Assembly: GCF_000471625.1 (NCBI RefSeq)
Contig: NZ_AUSW01000030.1
Location: 124,001-188,000, forward strand
Direction of reading: 5' to 3'
DNA from: Psychrobacter aquaticus CMS 56
Lineage (GTDB): Bacteria > Pseudomonadota > Gammaproteobacteria > Pseudomonadales > Moraxellaceae
DNA: 64,000 bases
The position numbers and the translations under genes were made by a program. This document shows, piece by piece, positions 43,033-52,368 of this stretch. Each line of letters starts with the position of its first letter. Positions within the stretch are counted from its first letter, which is position 1. Below the pieces are notes generated by a model. That model was not told where the DNA came from. It saw only the letters and a list, made by a program, of their open reading frames with translations, and searched no databases.

Positions 43033-44730
43033 ATGTCAAAAGACACTGATAATCCCAATATTAATACCTCACCTGAGACCAACAAAACCCAAAAATCACA
43101 AGAACAAGAAACGGTTACTTTTGCTTTGGCTCAATCCCATTTTTTAGTGGGTGATATCGCAGCCAATGTCGAAAAAATGCGCACCCTTGCCCTACAAGCC
43201 CGCGAGAAAGGGGCGGATGTCATTGTTTTTCCAGAGCTGGCCTTATTGGGTTATCCACCCCAAGATTTATTGCTACGTCCAAGCTTGTCAGGCCGAGTCA
43301 AAAGCGCCTTGTCTACCTTGAGTGATATCGACGATATCGTCATGATTGTCGGGTATCCGCATGTCGATCATCACGGTACTTTTAACTCTGCGGCTATCTT
43401 GCATAGTGGCCATCAAAAAGGCTTTTATCATAAGCAGGTTTTGCCAAATTATGGCGTATTTGACGAGCGTCGTTACTTCGACAAAGGTCGTAATCAAGTC
43501 TTGTTTGATTACAAAGGTATTACTATCGGCCTACTTATCTGTGAAGATTTATGGGAAAAAACCCCTATCGCTGAACTCAAAAAGCAAGGCGCTGATTTGA
43601 TTGTTAGCTTAAATGCGTCACCTTTTGAAGTTGAAAAACAAGACAATCGCAAAACGATGCTTGCTAAACGCAGCCGTGAAAACAATTTGCCTATCGTCTA
43701 TGTCAACGCCGTTGGTGGTCAAGATGATTTGGTGTTTGACGGTGGCTCTATGGCGGTACAAGCGGACGGCAGCGTTGCCCACGAAGCGCCGCGCTTTATG
43801 AATCAGTTGCTATTGGCTACTTTAGATGTCAAGACAGCCAAATTTGACAGTCAGTCTAAAGCGCCATTAACGCTGAGCCGTGAGTCAGAGATGTATCAGG
43901 CATTGGTCGTCGGTCTACGTGACTATGTCAATCATTCAGGATTCTCTGGCATTATCGTTGGATTGTCAGGTGGTATTGATTCTGCATTAACCCTATGTAT
44001 CGCCGTCGATGCTTTGGGTGCGGACAAGGTATATGCGGTTATGATGCCGTATGAATATACCTCGCAAATCAGTTTAGAAGATGCGCAGGCTCAAGCCCGC
44101 CGTTTGAATGTTTCTTATACAGTGTGCCCTATCTTTGATGCCGTTGAAGGCATTCGTCATACGCTAGCGCCCTTATTTAATAAATCGCCTGCCGACACTA
44201 CCGAAGAAAACATCCAAGCACGCGCTCGCGGTGTTGTTTTGATGGCACTGTCCAACAAGTTTGGTCATTTGGTTATCACCACTGGCAATAAATCAGAGTT
44301 GGCAGTTGGCTACTCAACATTATATGGTGATATGGCTGGCGGTTTCGATGTGCTAAAAGACGTCTATAAATCACAGGTTTATAAATTAGCAAGCTATCGC
44401 AATCGCTTAGAAGACACGCCTGTCATCCCTGAGCGCGTTATCACTCGTCCGCCGTCAGCCGAACTACGTCCAGATCAAAAAGATCAAGACAGCTTGCCTG
44501 ACTATGATGTGTTAGATGGTATTTTGATGTCATATATCGATGAAGATATGGGCTATCAAGACATCATCGATAAAGGTTTTGATGCAGATATGGTCGCAAA
44601 AGTTATCCAGATGGTCGATAATAGCGAATACAAACGTTTGCAATCACCAATTGGTACTAAAATTAGCCAAAAAGCCTTTGGCCGTGAGCGCCGCTACCCA
44701 TTGGTGAATAAATGGTCAATAAAAGGCTAA
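43033..44730 (+). CDS. nadE: Glutamine-dependent NAD+ synthetase
   Basis: 565 aa with two domains. Residues about 28-275 are a carbon-nitrogen hydrolase (glutaminase) with VFPELALLGYPPQD (Glu), the HKQVLPNYGVFDERRYF lysine segment and nucleophilic Cys in LLICEDLWEK. The remainder is the ATP-dependent synthetase with the PP-loop SGGIDSALTL, TTGNKSELAVGYSTLYGDM and ERVITRPPSAELRPDQKDQDSLPDY. It converts deamido-NAD+ to NAD+ using glutamine nitrogen. It starts with a polar Asn/Thr/Lys-rich extension of about 30 residues. A terminator follows. Confidence 0.97.
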   Translation: MSKDTDNPNINTSPETNKTQKSQEQETVTFALAQSHFLVGDIAANVEKMRTLALQAREKGADVIVFPELALLGYPPQDLLLRPSLSGRVKSALSTLSDIDDIVMIVGYPHVDHHGTFNSAAILHSGHQKGFYHKQVLPNYGVFDERRYFDKGRNQVLFDYKGITIGLLICEDLWEKTPIAELKKQGADLIVSLNASPFEVEKQDNRKTMLAKRSRENNLPIVYVNAVGGQDDLVFDGGSMAVQADGSVAHEAPRFMNQLLLATLDVKTAKFDSQSKAPLTLSRESEMYQALVVGLRDYVNHSGFSGIIVGLSGGIDSALTLCIAVDALGADKVYAVMMPYEYTSQISLEDAQAQARRLNVSYTVCPIFDAVEGIRHTLAPLFNKSPADTTEENIQARARGVVLMALSNKFGHLVITTGNKSELAVGYSTLYGDMAGGFDVLKDVYKSQVYKLASYRNRLEDTPVIPERVITRPPSAELRPDQKDQDSLPDYDVLDGILMSYIDEDMGYQDIIDKGFDADMVAKVIQMVDNSEYKRLQSPIGTKISQKAFGRERRYPLVNKWSIKG

Positions 44731-44784
44731 TCGTTTTGGCGAGCCTAGCTTTACTTTTTTACAAATAATCGAACTTTTATGATT

Positions 44785-44810
44785 GGCTGGGAGCTTTCCC
44801 AGCTTTTTTA
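44785..44810 (+). terminator. Rho-independent terminator of nadE
   Basis: GGCTGGGA and TCCCAGC pair around a tiny loop, followed by six T residues. Confidence 0.85.
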
Positions 44811-44930
44811 GTTTCTATAAACCAAGTTTTAACGCCAAGCTGTTATAAATAACGCTTTGAGTTTTATCCTAACCCACTCACTTTATCTCCTCACTATACT
44901 TTTTATCCTCACATTTTTTTCGAGACTGTC

Positions 44931-46205
44931 ATGAGTTTGCTAACCGCTAGTGTCTTTCTTCTGTTATTACTTGCGCTAAGCGCCTTTGTTTCCGCTGCCG
45001 AAATTGCAATTGCCGCGGGTCGCAAAATTAAACTACAAATCATGGCAAAAGAAGGCGAGGTTCGGGCATTTGACGTCCTCAAAATGCAAGAGCATCCTGG
45101 TAGTTTTATCACTGTCGTCCAAGTGGTCTTAAACGCAGTTGCGATTTCGGCAGGTGCGGTGGGTGAATCAGCTATTAGTCCTTATTTGCAAATGCTGGTG
45201 AATAATGAAGCCGTATCATCCGTGATATCATTTATTCTAATCACAAGCTCATTTTCCTTGCTCGCCGACTTGATGCCCAGACGTTTGGCCATGTCAAATG
45301 CTGAGATTGTCGCGGTACGGCTTGTACGACCAATGATGCTACTGATTTTTATATTTAAGCCCGTGATTTGGGTGTTTGATGGCGCTGCAAATATTCTCTT
45401 TAAATTTTTGGGTATCTCAACCATACGCCAAGACGACATGACGCCAGAAGATATTTATGCCGTCATGGATGCGGGTGCCGAAGCGGGTGTGCTCAAAAAA
45501 CAAGAACACCATTTGATAGAAAACATCTTTGATATGCAGGAACGTACCGTGACCTCGGTGATGAATCCACGCGAAAACATCGTTTACTTCGATACCAGAA
45601 CCAGTAACGAAAAAGTAGTCGAGGTCATGATTGAACAGCCGCATAATAAGTTTTTGGTCTGTCATGACGATGATTTAGAGCACATTATTGGTTATGTCGA
45701 GTCACGCAGCTTTTTGGCGTTGGTTCTGAACCAACAAGAGGTTAGCTTAACCGACAAAGCCCTACTAAAACCTGCGCTTTTCGTTCCTGATACCTTGTCT
45801 TTGTTTGAAGTATTAGAGATGTTTAAGTCTACTGGCTCTGACTTTGCAGTCATTGTTAATGAGTATGGCATGGTCGTAGGCATCATCACGCTTAAAGATG
45901 TAATGAGCATCGTCATGGGTGAGCTTGTGACATTAGAGGAGCAGCCTATTGTCCAGCGTACCGATAACTCTTGGCTGATTGATGGCATGACCCCAATCGA
46001 AGATGTGGTTCGTGCTTTGGACATTGTCAATTTACCACGCAGTCAAAACTATGAAACCATTAGCGGCTTTATGATGTATATGTTACGCAAAATTCCCAAA
46101 AAAACCGATACTATCGAGTATGCCAATTATCGATTTGAAATTATCGCCACCGACAATCTTAAAATCACTCAGATGCTGGTGACCAAGTTTGAAGACATTA
46201 CATAA
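44931..46205 (+). CDS. CNNM/TlyC-type membrane protein (DUF21-CBS-CorC)
   Basis: 424 aa. An N-terminal DUF21 membrane domain of about 180 residues (SAFVSAAEIAIAAGRKIKL, three to four helices) is followed by a CBS pair (MNPRENIVYFDT..., LSLFEVLEMFKSTGSDFAVIVNEYGMVVGIITLKDVM) and a CorC_HlyC C-terminal domain (DNSWLIDGMTPIEDV, NYETISGFMMYML). This order is that of 'hemolysin family'/CorC-like proteins, which are mostly linked to magnesium or cobalt efflux rather than hemolysis. Located in the inner membrane with cytoplasmic CBS domains. Confidence 0.92.
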   Translation: MSLLTASVFLLLLLALSAFVSAAEIAIAAGRKIKLQIMAKEGEVRAFDVLKMQEHPGSFITVVQVVLNAVAISAGAVGESAISPYLQMLVNNEAVSSVISFILITSSFSLLADLMPRRLAMSNAEIVAVRLVRPMMLLIFIFKPVIWVFDGAANILFKFLGISTIRQDDMTPEDIYAVMDAGAEAGVLKKQEHHLIENIFDMQERTVTSVMNPRENIVYFDTRTSNEKVVEVMIEQPHNKFLVCHDDDLEHIIGYVESRSFLALVLNQQEVSLTDKALLKPALFVPDTLSLFEVLEMFKSTGSDFAVIVNEYGMVVGIITLKDVMSIVMGELVTLEEQPIVQRTDNSWLIDGMTPIEDVVRALDIVNLPRSQNYETISGFMMYMLRKIPKKTDTIEYANYRFEIIATDNLKITQMLVTKFEDIT

Positions 46206-46247
46206 AAACCTTTATCTATAAATATCTGTATAGCTATAGCATTGAGG

Positions 46248-46285
46248 TATATAGTCGATTCTAAATAAAATGACTCCGTCCTGCA
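46248..46285. repeat. Terminal fragment of the MITE-like repeat
   Basis: ATATAGTCGATTCTAAATAA is close to the terminus at 53709-53730 and to the right end of the copy at 25021-25183 (inverted). The rest of the element is missing. The fragment runs into the following terminator-like stem. Confidence 0.6.
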
Positions 46286-46320
46286 TCAATACTTAAAAAA
46301 TATTAATGCGGGATTTTTTA
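46274..46320 (+). terminator. Terminator downstream of the CNNM/TlyC gene
   Basis: TCCTGCATCAATA and TATTAATGCGGGA pair with two imperfect positions around an A-rich loop and are followed by TTTTTT. Confidence 0.7.
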
Positions 46321-46367
46321 CGCGCTCATTTTAATGATAATGGGTTGATTCAAAAGGCAAGTGTATT

Positions 46368-47111
46368 ATGGAAGTAGAAAATAACAAGGTGGGCTTTTTG
46401 GCCATAATTTTAACAGTCGGCTTGGGTATCGCTGGTCTTTTCATTTGGCTATTTTCTGAGCTGGCCGAAGAAGTGTTAGAAAATGAATTGAGAAAATTTG
46501 ATAACCGTATCATCGGTTTTTTCGAATCTATAGAAACGCCTACCTTTGATGGTATTTACGTAGTAATCACTGAGATGGGATCTGTCTGGTTTTTGACCAG
46601 TCTGTCAGTTTTAGTGGTTTTATGGCTTTGGTTTAAGGCCAAGGACAAATGGGGTATTTTTTTCTTTATCATCGCAATGGGTGGCAATGGGGCATTGACT
46701 TGGATACTAAAACAAATCTACGAGAGGGGGCGGCCTTCCATCAATGAGGCAATCGATGCGATTGGCTTTAGTTTCCCAAGTGGTCATTCGATGGGATCAC
46801 TGGTTTTTTATGGGTTTATCTTCTATTTGGTCGTGCGGAGCGCGCAAAAAAAAGCGGTAAAAATACTGGCATTCGTTGTTTTAGGTATTCTTATTCTTTT
46901 GATTGGAACGAGCCGAATTTATTTAGGCGCTCATTTCCCAAGCGATGTTATCGCCGGTTTTTTAGCAGGTACTGTCTGGCTAATTCTGTGTTTGTTGGCA
47001 CTTGAATGGATACAGTGGCAAAGCCATAACCAAGTCCCGCCTGTCCATGCGTTGAGAAAGCTTCTGATATCCAATTACAAGTCGCTCAGGCAAAAACATG
47101 AGCGCTGGTAA
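46368..47111 (+). CDS. PAP2-family membrane phosphatase
   Basis: 247 aa, about six transmembrane helices. The three acid-phosphatase motifs are intact: KQIYERGRP (Lys115, Arg122, Pro123), PSGH (Ser138, His140) and SRIYLGAHFPSD with the catalytic His. The family dephosphorylates lipid phosphates such as undecaprenyl pyrophosphate or phosphatidylglycerol phosphate (PgpB/BacA-like functions), and the exact substrate is not readable. AAGG lies about 10 nt before the ATG. It converges on yggS. Confidence 0.93.
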   Translation: MEVENNKVGFLAIILTVGLGIAGLFIWLFSELAEEVLENELRKFDNRIIGFFESIETPTFDGIYVVITEMGSVWFLTSLSVLVVLWLWFKAKDKWGIFFFIIAMGGNGALTWILKQIYERGRPSINEAIDAIGFSFPSGHSMGSLVFYGFIFYLVVRSAQKKAVKILAFVVLGILILLIGTSRIYLGAHFPSDVIAGFLAGTVWLILCLLALEWIQWQSHNQVPPVHALRKLLISNYKSLRQKHERW

Positions 47112-47170
47112 TCAATTGCTATCGTCAGCTCAAAGTAAAAAAAGTAACTAGAACCAAACTTTTTGCTGGT

Positions 47171-47893
47171 TTAAAGCCCATCACGAACGCCAAAAATTGC
47201 TGTGCCAACACGCACCATGGTAGAACCATTAGCTATCGCCTCAATCATATCGCCACTCATACCCATACTTAATGTATCCCAGCCATTCAGTTCTGGATGG
47301 CTATGCTGAATCTCTTCAAATAACTGCTTGGTTCGAGCAAAAGCATTGGTATCCGCCTTGGCAGGAATAATCATCAGACCTCGCAATTGTAATCGCTCAT
47401 ATCCTTTGATGGTATTTATCAATTCAGGTAGTTGTTCTGGTAAACATCCTGACTTACTGTCTTCATTATCGATATTCACTTGAATCAGTACGTTCAATGG
47501 TGACATCTCGGCTGGGCGCTGATCGTTCAAGCGCTTGGCAATAATGTCACGCTCAACCGTTTGCACCCAATCAAAATGCTCGGCAATATCGCGGGTCTTA
47601 TTACGCTGGATACTACCAATATAATGCCAGACAATGTCTTTACTTTCAGATCGCGCTTTTAAAATACCGATTTTTTCGATGGCTTCTTGCAGATAATTTT
47701 CACCAAAGTGTTGCTGTCCTTGCTGAGCTAGGGTAGCAATCATATCGGCAGGCTTGGTTTTAGAAACTGCCAATAAGATAACGCCATCCGCCTGTCTATC
47801 AACACGTTTACACACCTGAGTCACTTGTTTGCTGACTTGCTGCCAATTATTTATAAGGTCTTGACTATCAACAGTGTTTTTAATGTCTTTCAT
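47171..47893 (-). CDS. yggS: YggS/PLPBP pyridoxal-phosphate homeostasis protein
   Basis: 240 aa, fold III PLP-binding protein without known catalysis, affecting vitamin B6 and amino-acid balance. The PLP lysine is Lys45 in ILLAVSKTKP. Other conserved parts: QHFGENYLQEAIEKI, WHYIGSIQRNKTRDIAEHFDWVQTVER, VLIQVNIDNEDSKSGC, LRGLMIIPA and the closing LSMGMSGDMIEAIANGSTMVRVGTAIFG, split by family-typical spacing. GAGAG precedes the ATG. It is divergent from pilT, the classical yggS-pilT arrangement of gammaproteobacteria. Confidence 0.95.
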   Translation of the reverse strand: MKDIKNTVDSQDLINNWQQVSKQVTQVCKRVDRQADGVILLAVSKTKPADMIATLAQQGQQHFGENYLQEAIEKIGILKARSESKDIVWHYIGSIQRNKTRDIAEHFDWVQTVERDIIAKRLNDQRPAEMSPLNVLIQVNIDNEDSKSGCLPEQLPELINTIKGYERLQLRGLMIIPAKADTNAFARTKQLFEEIQHSHPELNGWDTLSMGMSGDMIEAIANGSTMVRVGTAIFGVRDGL

Positions 47894-48265
47894 ATATAAC
47901 TCTCAATACAAATTTAATTGTTTATTTTCAATCAATTATAGTAAATAATCTTTATACAAACGGCTTTTATTAAAAACAGTTAAGATTTAGCCAAAAACTT
48001 TTTTGAGAAAAACTATGTATTTAATTTTGTATGAATTAGATTGACCAATTCTACATTTAATTGATCCAGTGGATGGCTAAATACTGGGAGTCTTGTTATG
48101 ATATTGTTACAGAGTTTAACACAAGCTACTCAGACCAATAGTAATGGTAAAGCCGTAGCTTATCTTCTACAGTAATTGGCCTAAAAACAAACAGCAAACG
48201 ATTGGTAACGATACAATCTTATGCCCTTTTACCTTCCCCTTATTGAGTGATAGGAATATCCGATT
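47894..48265. other. Divergent intergenic region yggS/pilT
   Basis: 372 bp, AT-rich, expected to carry both promoters. AGGA lies about 10 nt before pilT. No other feature was recognised. Confidence 0.35.
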
Positions 48266-49321
48266 ATGGCTGAAAAAAACATCTTAAGCATCGAAGATTT
48301 GCTACGCTTTACCGTTAAACATAAAGCATCAGATTTACATATTTCAGCTGGTATGCCCGCCATGATCCGCGCCGATGGCGAAATGACGCGAATCAATATG
48401 CCTTCGATGACCCATCAAGTGGTTCATCAGCTCATTTATGACATTATGAACGATAGGCAACGTGCCGATTTCGAAGAATTTTTTGAAACGGATTTTTCTT
48501 TCGAGATTCCTAATTTAGCACGATTTCGGGTAAACGCTTTTAATCAAAACCGTGGCGCAGGCGCTGTATTTCGTACCATTCCTTCTAAAGTTTTGACAAT
48601 GGAAGATTTGGGCATGGGCGAAGTATTCAAACGTGTCTCAAATTTCAAACGTGGCGTGGTATTGGTTACAGGCCCCACAGGTTCAGGTAAGTCAACCACA
48701 CTGGCTGCCATGATTGATTATATCAATGAAACCCGTAAAGAGCATATTTTAACCATTGAAGATCCGATTGAATTTGTCCATGAATCCAAAAAAAGCCTCA
48801 TTAACCAGCGCGAAGTTCACCGTGACACTTTAGGTTTTGAACCAGCGCTGCGTTCTGCATTACGTGAGGATCCTGATGTGATCTTGGTTGGCGAGCTACG
48901 TGATCTTGAGACCATTCGCTTGGCACTAACGGCAGCCGAGACGGGACATTTGGTATTCGGCACCCTACACACCAGCTCAGCCGCTAAAACGATTGACCGT
49001 GTGATCGATGTGTTTCCCGCCGCAGAAAAAGACATGATTCGTGCCATGCTCTCTGAGTCGCTACAAGCCGTTATCTCCCAAACACTGCTTCGTCGGCAAA
49101 CAGGAGGGCGTGTCGCTGCACACGAAATTATGCTGGGCACACCCGCTATCCGAAACTTGATACGTGAAAACAAAATAGCCCAGATGTACTCTGCGATTCA
49201 AACTGGCGCAGGTGATGGCATGATTACCCTTGATCAAACGCTAAAGAACTTAGTCGCAAAAGGCACCATCAGTAAAGACGTTGCTCGTCCTTATGCCAAA
49301 CAACCGGAAGCATTTTTATAG
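48266..49321 (+). CDS. pilT: Type IV pilus retraction ATPase PilT
   Basis: 351-aa cytoplasmic hexameric ATPase powering pilus retraction, twitching and DNA uptake. N-terminal PAS-like half (ASDLHISAGMPAMIRADG), Walker A GPTGSGKST at 136-144, Asp box ILTIEDPIEFVH, Walker B EDPDVILVGELRD, His box GHLVFGTLHTSSA, and the PilT-specific C-terminal AIRNLIRE motif required for retraction. Length matches the family. pilU follows after 150 bp. Confidence 0.97.
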   Translation: MAEKNILSIEDLLRFTVKHKASDLHISAGMPAMIRADGEMTRINMPSMTHQVVHQLIYDIMNDRQRADFEEFFETDFSFEIPNLARFRVNAFNQNRGAGAVFRTIPSKVLTMEDLGMGEVFKRVSNFKRGVVLVTGPTGSGKSTTLAAMIDYINETRKEHILTIEDPIEFVHESKKSLINQREVHRDTLGFEPALRSALREDPDVILVGELRDLETIRLALTAAETGHLVFGTLHTSSAAKTIDRVIDVFPAAEKDMIRAMLSESLQAVISQTLLRRQTGGRVAAHEIMLGTPAIRNLIRENKIAQMYSAIQTGAGDGMITLDQTLKNLVAKGTISKDVARPYAKQPEAFL

Positions 49322-49471
49322 TATTACCAAACGTGTATCTCTCAGCCTTAGTTATTGATACAAGAATTATTGACATACGATACGTTTTATTTCTATTGGT
49401 CATCATTAGCGGTCTTTAAAACATGATTTCAGACACTTTTTTAATTGATTTACGTCGAGTATAGGTACGAT

Positions 49472-50593
49472 ATGGACATTGATAAATTATTGCAATTAAT
49501 GATCAGTAAAAACGGCTCCGACCTTTTTATTACTGCTGATGTCGCACCTTCCATGAAAATAAATGGCAAAATTTTACCAGTGGGTAAGACGCCGTTGAGT
49601 GCTGAACAAACCATGAAACTGGTTAAAGGGGTGATGACATTCAACCAGCAAAAAGAGTTTGAAGAAACAAACGAGTGTCAATTTGCCATTACTGATGAAG
49701 CACAGCAAGCACGTTTTCGGGTCAGCGCATTTATACAGCGCGATATGGCAGGGATGATTTTACGAAAAATCGAAAATAAAATTCCAACCGTTGAAGAGCT
49801 ACGTCTGCCACCAGCACTAAAAGAGCTGGCCATGAAAAAGCGAGGGATTATTTTATTGGTTGGCGCAACAGGCACAGGTAAATCTACCACCCTAGCTGCT
49901 ATGATAGGCCATCGCAATCAAAACTCTCATGGTCATATCATCACCATCGAAGACCCTATCGAATTTATTCATAAACATCATGGTTGTATCATTACCCAGC
50001 GTGAAGTCGGTATCGATACTCACTCATTTGAAGCTGGTCTAAAAAATACTTTGCGCCAAGCACCCGATGTTATCTTGATCGGTGAAATTCGTAATCGCGA
50101 GGTCATGAGCTACGCCATTCAATATGCCGAAACAGGGCATTTGGTCTTTGCCACCCTACACGCCAATAACGCTAACCAAGCGATCGACCGTATTATTCAT
50201 TTTTTTGAAACCAGTCGCCACAGTCAGCTATTCATGGATTTGTCTCTTAACTTACAAGCCATTATCGCTCAGCAACTTATTCCAACCCCCGATGGTAAAG
50301 GTCGCCGTGCTGCTATCGAGATTTTATTAAACTCCCAGCTGATTAGTGATTATATCCGTAAAGGTGAGGTTCATGAAATTAAAGATGTCATGACGCGCTC
50401 ACGGGACAGCGGTATGCAGACCTTTGACCAAGCACTTTTTGATTTATATGAACAAGGAGAAATCACGTATAAAGAAGCCATTCTTCATGCTGACTCTCCT
50501 AACGACTTGCGTCTCAAAATCAAGCTAAGCAGCAAAAACGGCACAACTAATCTGGATGAAGGCGCCGATAGCTTATCATTGGATATCACTTAA
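49472..50593 (+). CDS. pilU: PilT-like ATPase PilU
   Basis: About 373 aa from the ATG at 49472, with AGG 6 nt upstream; a TTG at 49445 would lengthen it. Paralog of PilT that assists pilus retraction and cannot normally replace it. Walker A GATGTGKST at 131-139, ITIEDPIEFIHKHHGCIITQREVG, Walker B APDVILIGEIRNREVMSYA and HLVFATLHANNANQAIDRI. The PilT AIRNLIRE motif is replaced by LNSQLISDYIRKGE, as expected for PilU. It has a Ser/Asn-rich C-terminal tail. Confidence 0.95.
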   Translation: MDIDKLLQLMISKNGSDLFITADVAPSMKINGKILPVGKTPLSAEQTMKLVKGVMTFNQQKEFEETNECQFAITDEAQQARFRVSAFIQRDMAGMILRKIENKIPTVEELRLPPALKELAMKKRGIILLVGATGTGKSTTLAAMIGHRNQNSHGHIITIEDPIEFIHKHHGCIITQREVGIDTHSFEAGLKNTLRQAPDVILIGEIRNREVMSYAIQYAETGHLVFATLHANNANQAIDRIIHFFETSRHSQLFMDLSLNLQAIIAQQLIPTPDGKGRRAAIEILLNSQLISDYIRKGEVHEIKDVMTRSRDSGMQTFDQALFDLYEQGEITYKEAILHADSPNDLRLKIKLSSKNGTTNLDEGADSLSLDIT

Positions 50594-50627
50594 AGTTGAA
50601 CATCACTTAGGGACGGTTATCTTCTCA

Positions 50628-50663
50628 GCGCTGCGGTCAGTTTTTTATATTAACCTGACTACA
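50628..50663. repeat. Terminal fragment of the MITE-like repeat
   Basis: GCGGTCAG, then TTTTTTATATTAACCTGACTAC, resembles the right outer end of the repeats at 39695 and 33717. Confidence 0.45.
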
Positions 50664-50674
50664 AAAATTGCCAT

Positions 50675-50711
50675 AAAAAAGCCCTCACTAGTGATAATGA
50701 AGGCTTTTTTT
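50675..50711. terminator. Bidirectional terminator between pilU and fur
   Basis: AAAAAAGCC-CTCA and TGA-AGGCTTTTTT pair around a 10-nt loop with flanking A and T runs. Confidence 0.8.
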
Positions 50712-50774
50712 GAACACGCACATTATAAGAGAACCACATCCCTACTTAACTCAGGATGACAAATTCAAATACGA

Positions 50775-51209
50775 TTACCTGATGCTGTCCTTACATTCTT
50801 GATCATCACAGATACCGTATAGCACCAGTGAGTGACCCGATAATTTAAAGCCGTGTTCTGCTGCGACTTTGAGTTGCTCTTCTTCGATCACCTCATTATG
50901 AAACTCTACAATCTTGCCACAAACATCACAGACTAAATGATCATGATGTCCTTCTTGAGTAATCTCAAACACCGACAGATTATTTTCGAAGTTATGACGT
51001 TCAACGATTCCTGCTTGCTCAAACTGCGTGAGCACTCGATAAACGGTCGCTAAGCCCACATCCTCGCCTTGCTCAATCAACGCCTTATAAATCTCTTCTG
51101 CACTCATGTGATGCATCTTAGCGCTCTCGAGTAGCTCTAAAATCTTGATACGAGGTAATGTAACTTTCAATCCTGCTTTACGTAAATCTTGATTGGTAAA
51201 AGAAGCCAT
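50775..51209 (-). CDS. fur: Ferric uptake regulator Fur
   Basis: 144 aa from the ATG at 51209 (AAGGG 5-6 nt upstream); the open frame continues to 51269 without support. Fe2+-dependent repressor with an N-terminal winged helix (RKAGLKVTLPRIKILELLE, GLATVYRVLTQFEQAGIV) and a dimerisation/metal domain: HHDH at 88-91 and the CxxC pair Cys94/Cys97 (LVCDVCGK), with a further Cys pair near the C-terminus (CDDQEC). bamE is divergent upstream, the arrangement common in gammaproteobacteria. Confidence 0.97.
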   Translation of the reverse strand: MASFTNQDLRKAGLKVTLPRIKILELLESAKMHHMSAEEIYKALIEQGEDVGLATVYRVLTQFEQAGIVERHNFENNLSVFEITQEGHHDHLVCDVCGKIVEFHNEVIEEEQLKVAAEHGFKLSGHSLVLYGICDDQECKDSIR

Positions 51210-51533
51210 AATATCCCTTCTGACTGTGACAGTCTTAGCAAATAAAAAACCAAAATATGAGAGAAACAATCAATAATGAGTATTTCTTATTACATAAAAA
51301 ATATTTTAACAACCGTAAGCTGACTAAACCCAAGTAAATTTCTAGGCTGTTATTTTTATATATGATCAATGCAAGTCTATGAATTTAAAATACAAATCAC
51401 ACAATAGCTCAGGTAGTGTTTGGTAAATAATGTCGTAAGTGGTAGGAAATTGCAAGTAAATGACGTATCATTTGTCCAAGATTGTCAGCCAAACTAGCAC
51501 CAAACCATTCTGGCTGCGCCTAATTCATTTCTT
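51210..51533. other. Divergent intergenic region fur/bamE
   Basis: 324 bp. An AT-rich AATAATGAGTATTTCTTATT stretch about 70 bp before fur weakly resembles a Fur site and could allow autoregulation. No other feature was recognised. Confidence 0.3.
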
Positions 51534-51953
51534 ATGAGTCATCTTACCATGATAAAGACATTAACTTTTCGTCCGTTAAGCTTTCCCAGTGCATTACGCA
51601 AGATTGTCATTACCAGTATGCTTAGCGCTACTGTCGCTATGTCTGGCTGCTCATTACTGAGTGTTTATAAGATTGATTTGCCACAAGGTACTGCCATTAC
51701 TCAAGCACAAGCGCAAAAGTTACAAGTGGGTATGAGTCAAAATCAAGTACTGTATATCCTTGGTAGCCCAGCCATCAGAGACACCCTTGCGCCTAAGCGT
51801 TGGGACTATATTTATGACTATCAAGCAGGGACAGAAGGTCGCCGCCAAGGTATCGCAGATGTCAAAAATGCCAGCCAGCATTTGATTATTTACTTTGATG
51901 ATCAAGGCTTGGTCAATCGCATCGAAGGTATAGACAGCCTGCCAGCTTCTTAA
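51534..51953 (+). CDS. bamE: Outer-membrane assembly lipoprotein BamE (SmpA/OmlA)
   Basis: 139 aa. Signal peptide with lipobox MSGC (lipidated Cys39), or about 6 residues less if the second ATG is used. Core of the BamE fold: GTAITQAQAQKLQVGMSQNQ, VLYILGSPAIRDTL, RWDYIYDYQAG and LIIYFDDQGLVNRIEG. It is an accessory subunit of the BAM complex that inserts beta-barrel proteins into the outer membrane. It sits next to fur (divergent) and converges on rnfH. Confidence 0.95.
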   Translation: MSHLTMIKTLTFRPLSFPSALRKIVITSMLSATVAMSGCSLLSVYKIDLPQGTAITQAQAQKLQVGMSQNQVLYILGSPAIRDTLAPKRWDYIYDYQAGTEGRRQGIADVKNASQHLIIYFDDQGLVNRIEGIDSLPAS

Positions 51954-51997
51954 TTGATACGCATAAATTAAGAAGTATGAAAGATCATGATAGCTGA

Positions 51998-52333
51998 TTA
52001 ACCACGAGATTTATTCTTGCGCTGAGACATTGGATCAGCGCTTAAGCTGCGATATACCTCGATACGGTCAAAAGGCTGTAACTGATAGCTAAGCGGTTGC
52101 TTTTGGGCATAAACGCCTACGTACCAACGCTTAGCAGTTGGCGTGGCAATCTCTGCCACCTCATTGCACCATTTTTCTAACTCTGAAAATTTTGCTAACC
52201 ATCCTGCTTGCGCGAGTGCCTCATACAGACTGGCGCCCTCGCCGACTTGTAGAGCTACATAGTGTTGGCGCTGTGCATCTTGGGCGTACGCTAAATATAC
52301 CGTCATTAGAGCCGGCTGCTCAGACTGTAGCAT
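51998..52333 (-). CDS. rnfH: RnfH family ubiquitin-like protein
   Basis: About 111 aa from the ATG at 52333. The frame extends to an ATG at 52450, but that would overlap the upstream gene by 82 bp and add residues without family similarity; no start has a strong ribosome-binding site. RnfH features: MTVYLAYAQDAQRQHYVALQ, GASLYEALAQAGWLAKFSEL, VGVYAQKQPLSYQLQPFDRIEVYRSLSADP. A small beta-grasp protein of unknown role, commonly near bamE and fur, which supports the call. Confidence 0.85.
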   Translation of the reverse strand: MLQSEQPALMTVYLAYAQDAQRQHYVALQVGEGASLYEALAQAGWLAKFSELEKWCNEVAEIATPTAKRWYVGVYAQKQPLSYQLQPFDRIEVYRSLSADPMSQRKNKSRG

Positions 52334-52368
52334 AATACTTTTATGACCATTGTTACCGTCAGCAGCTA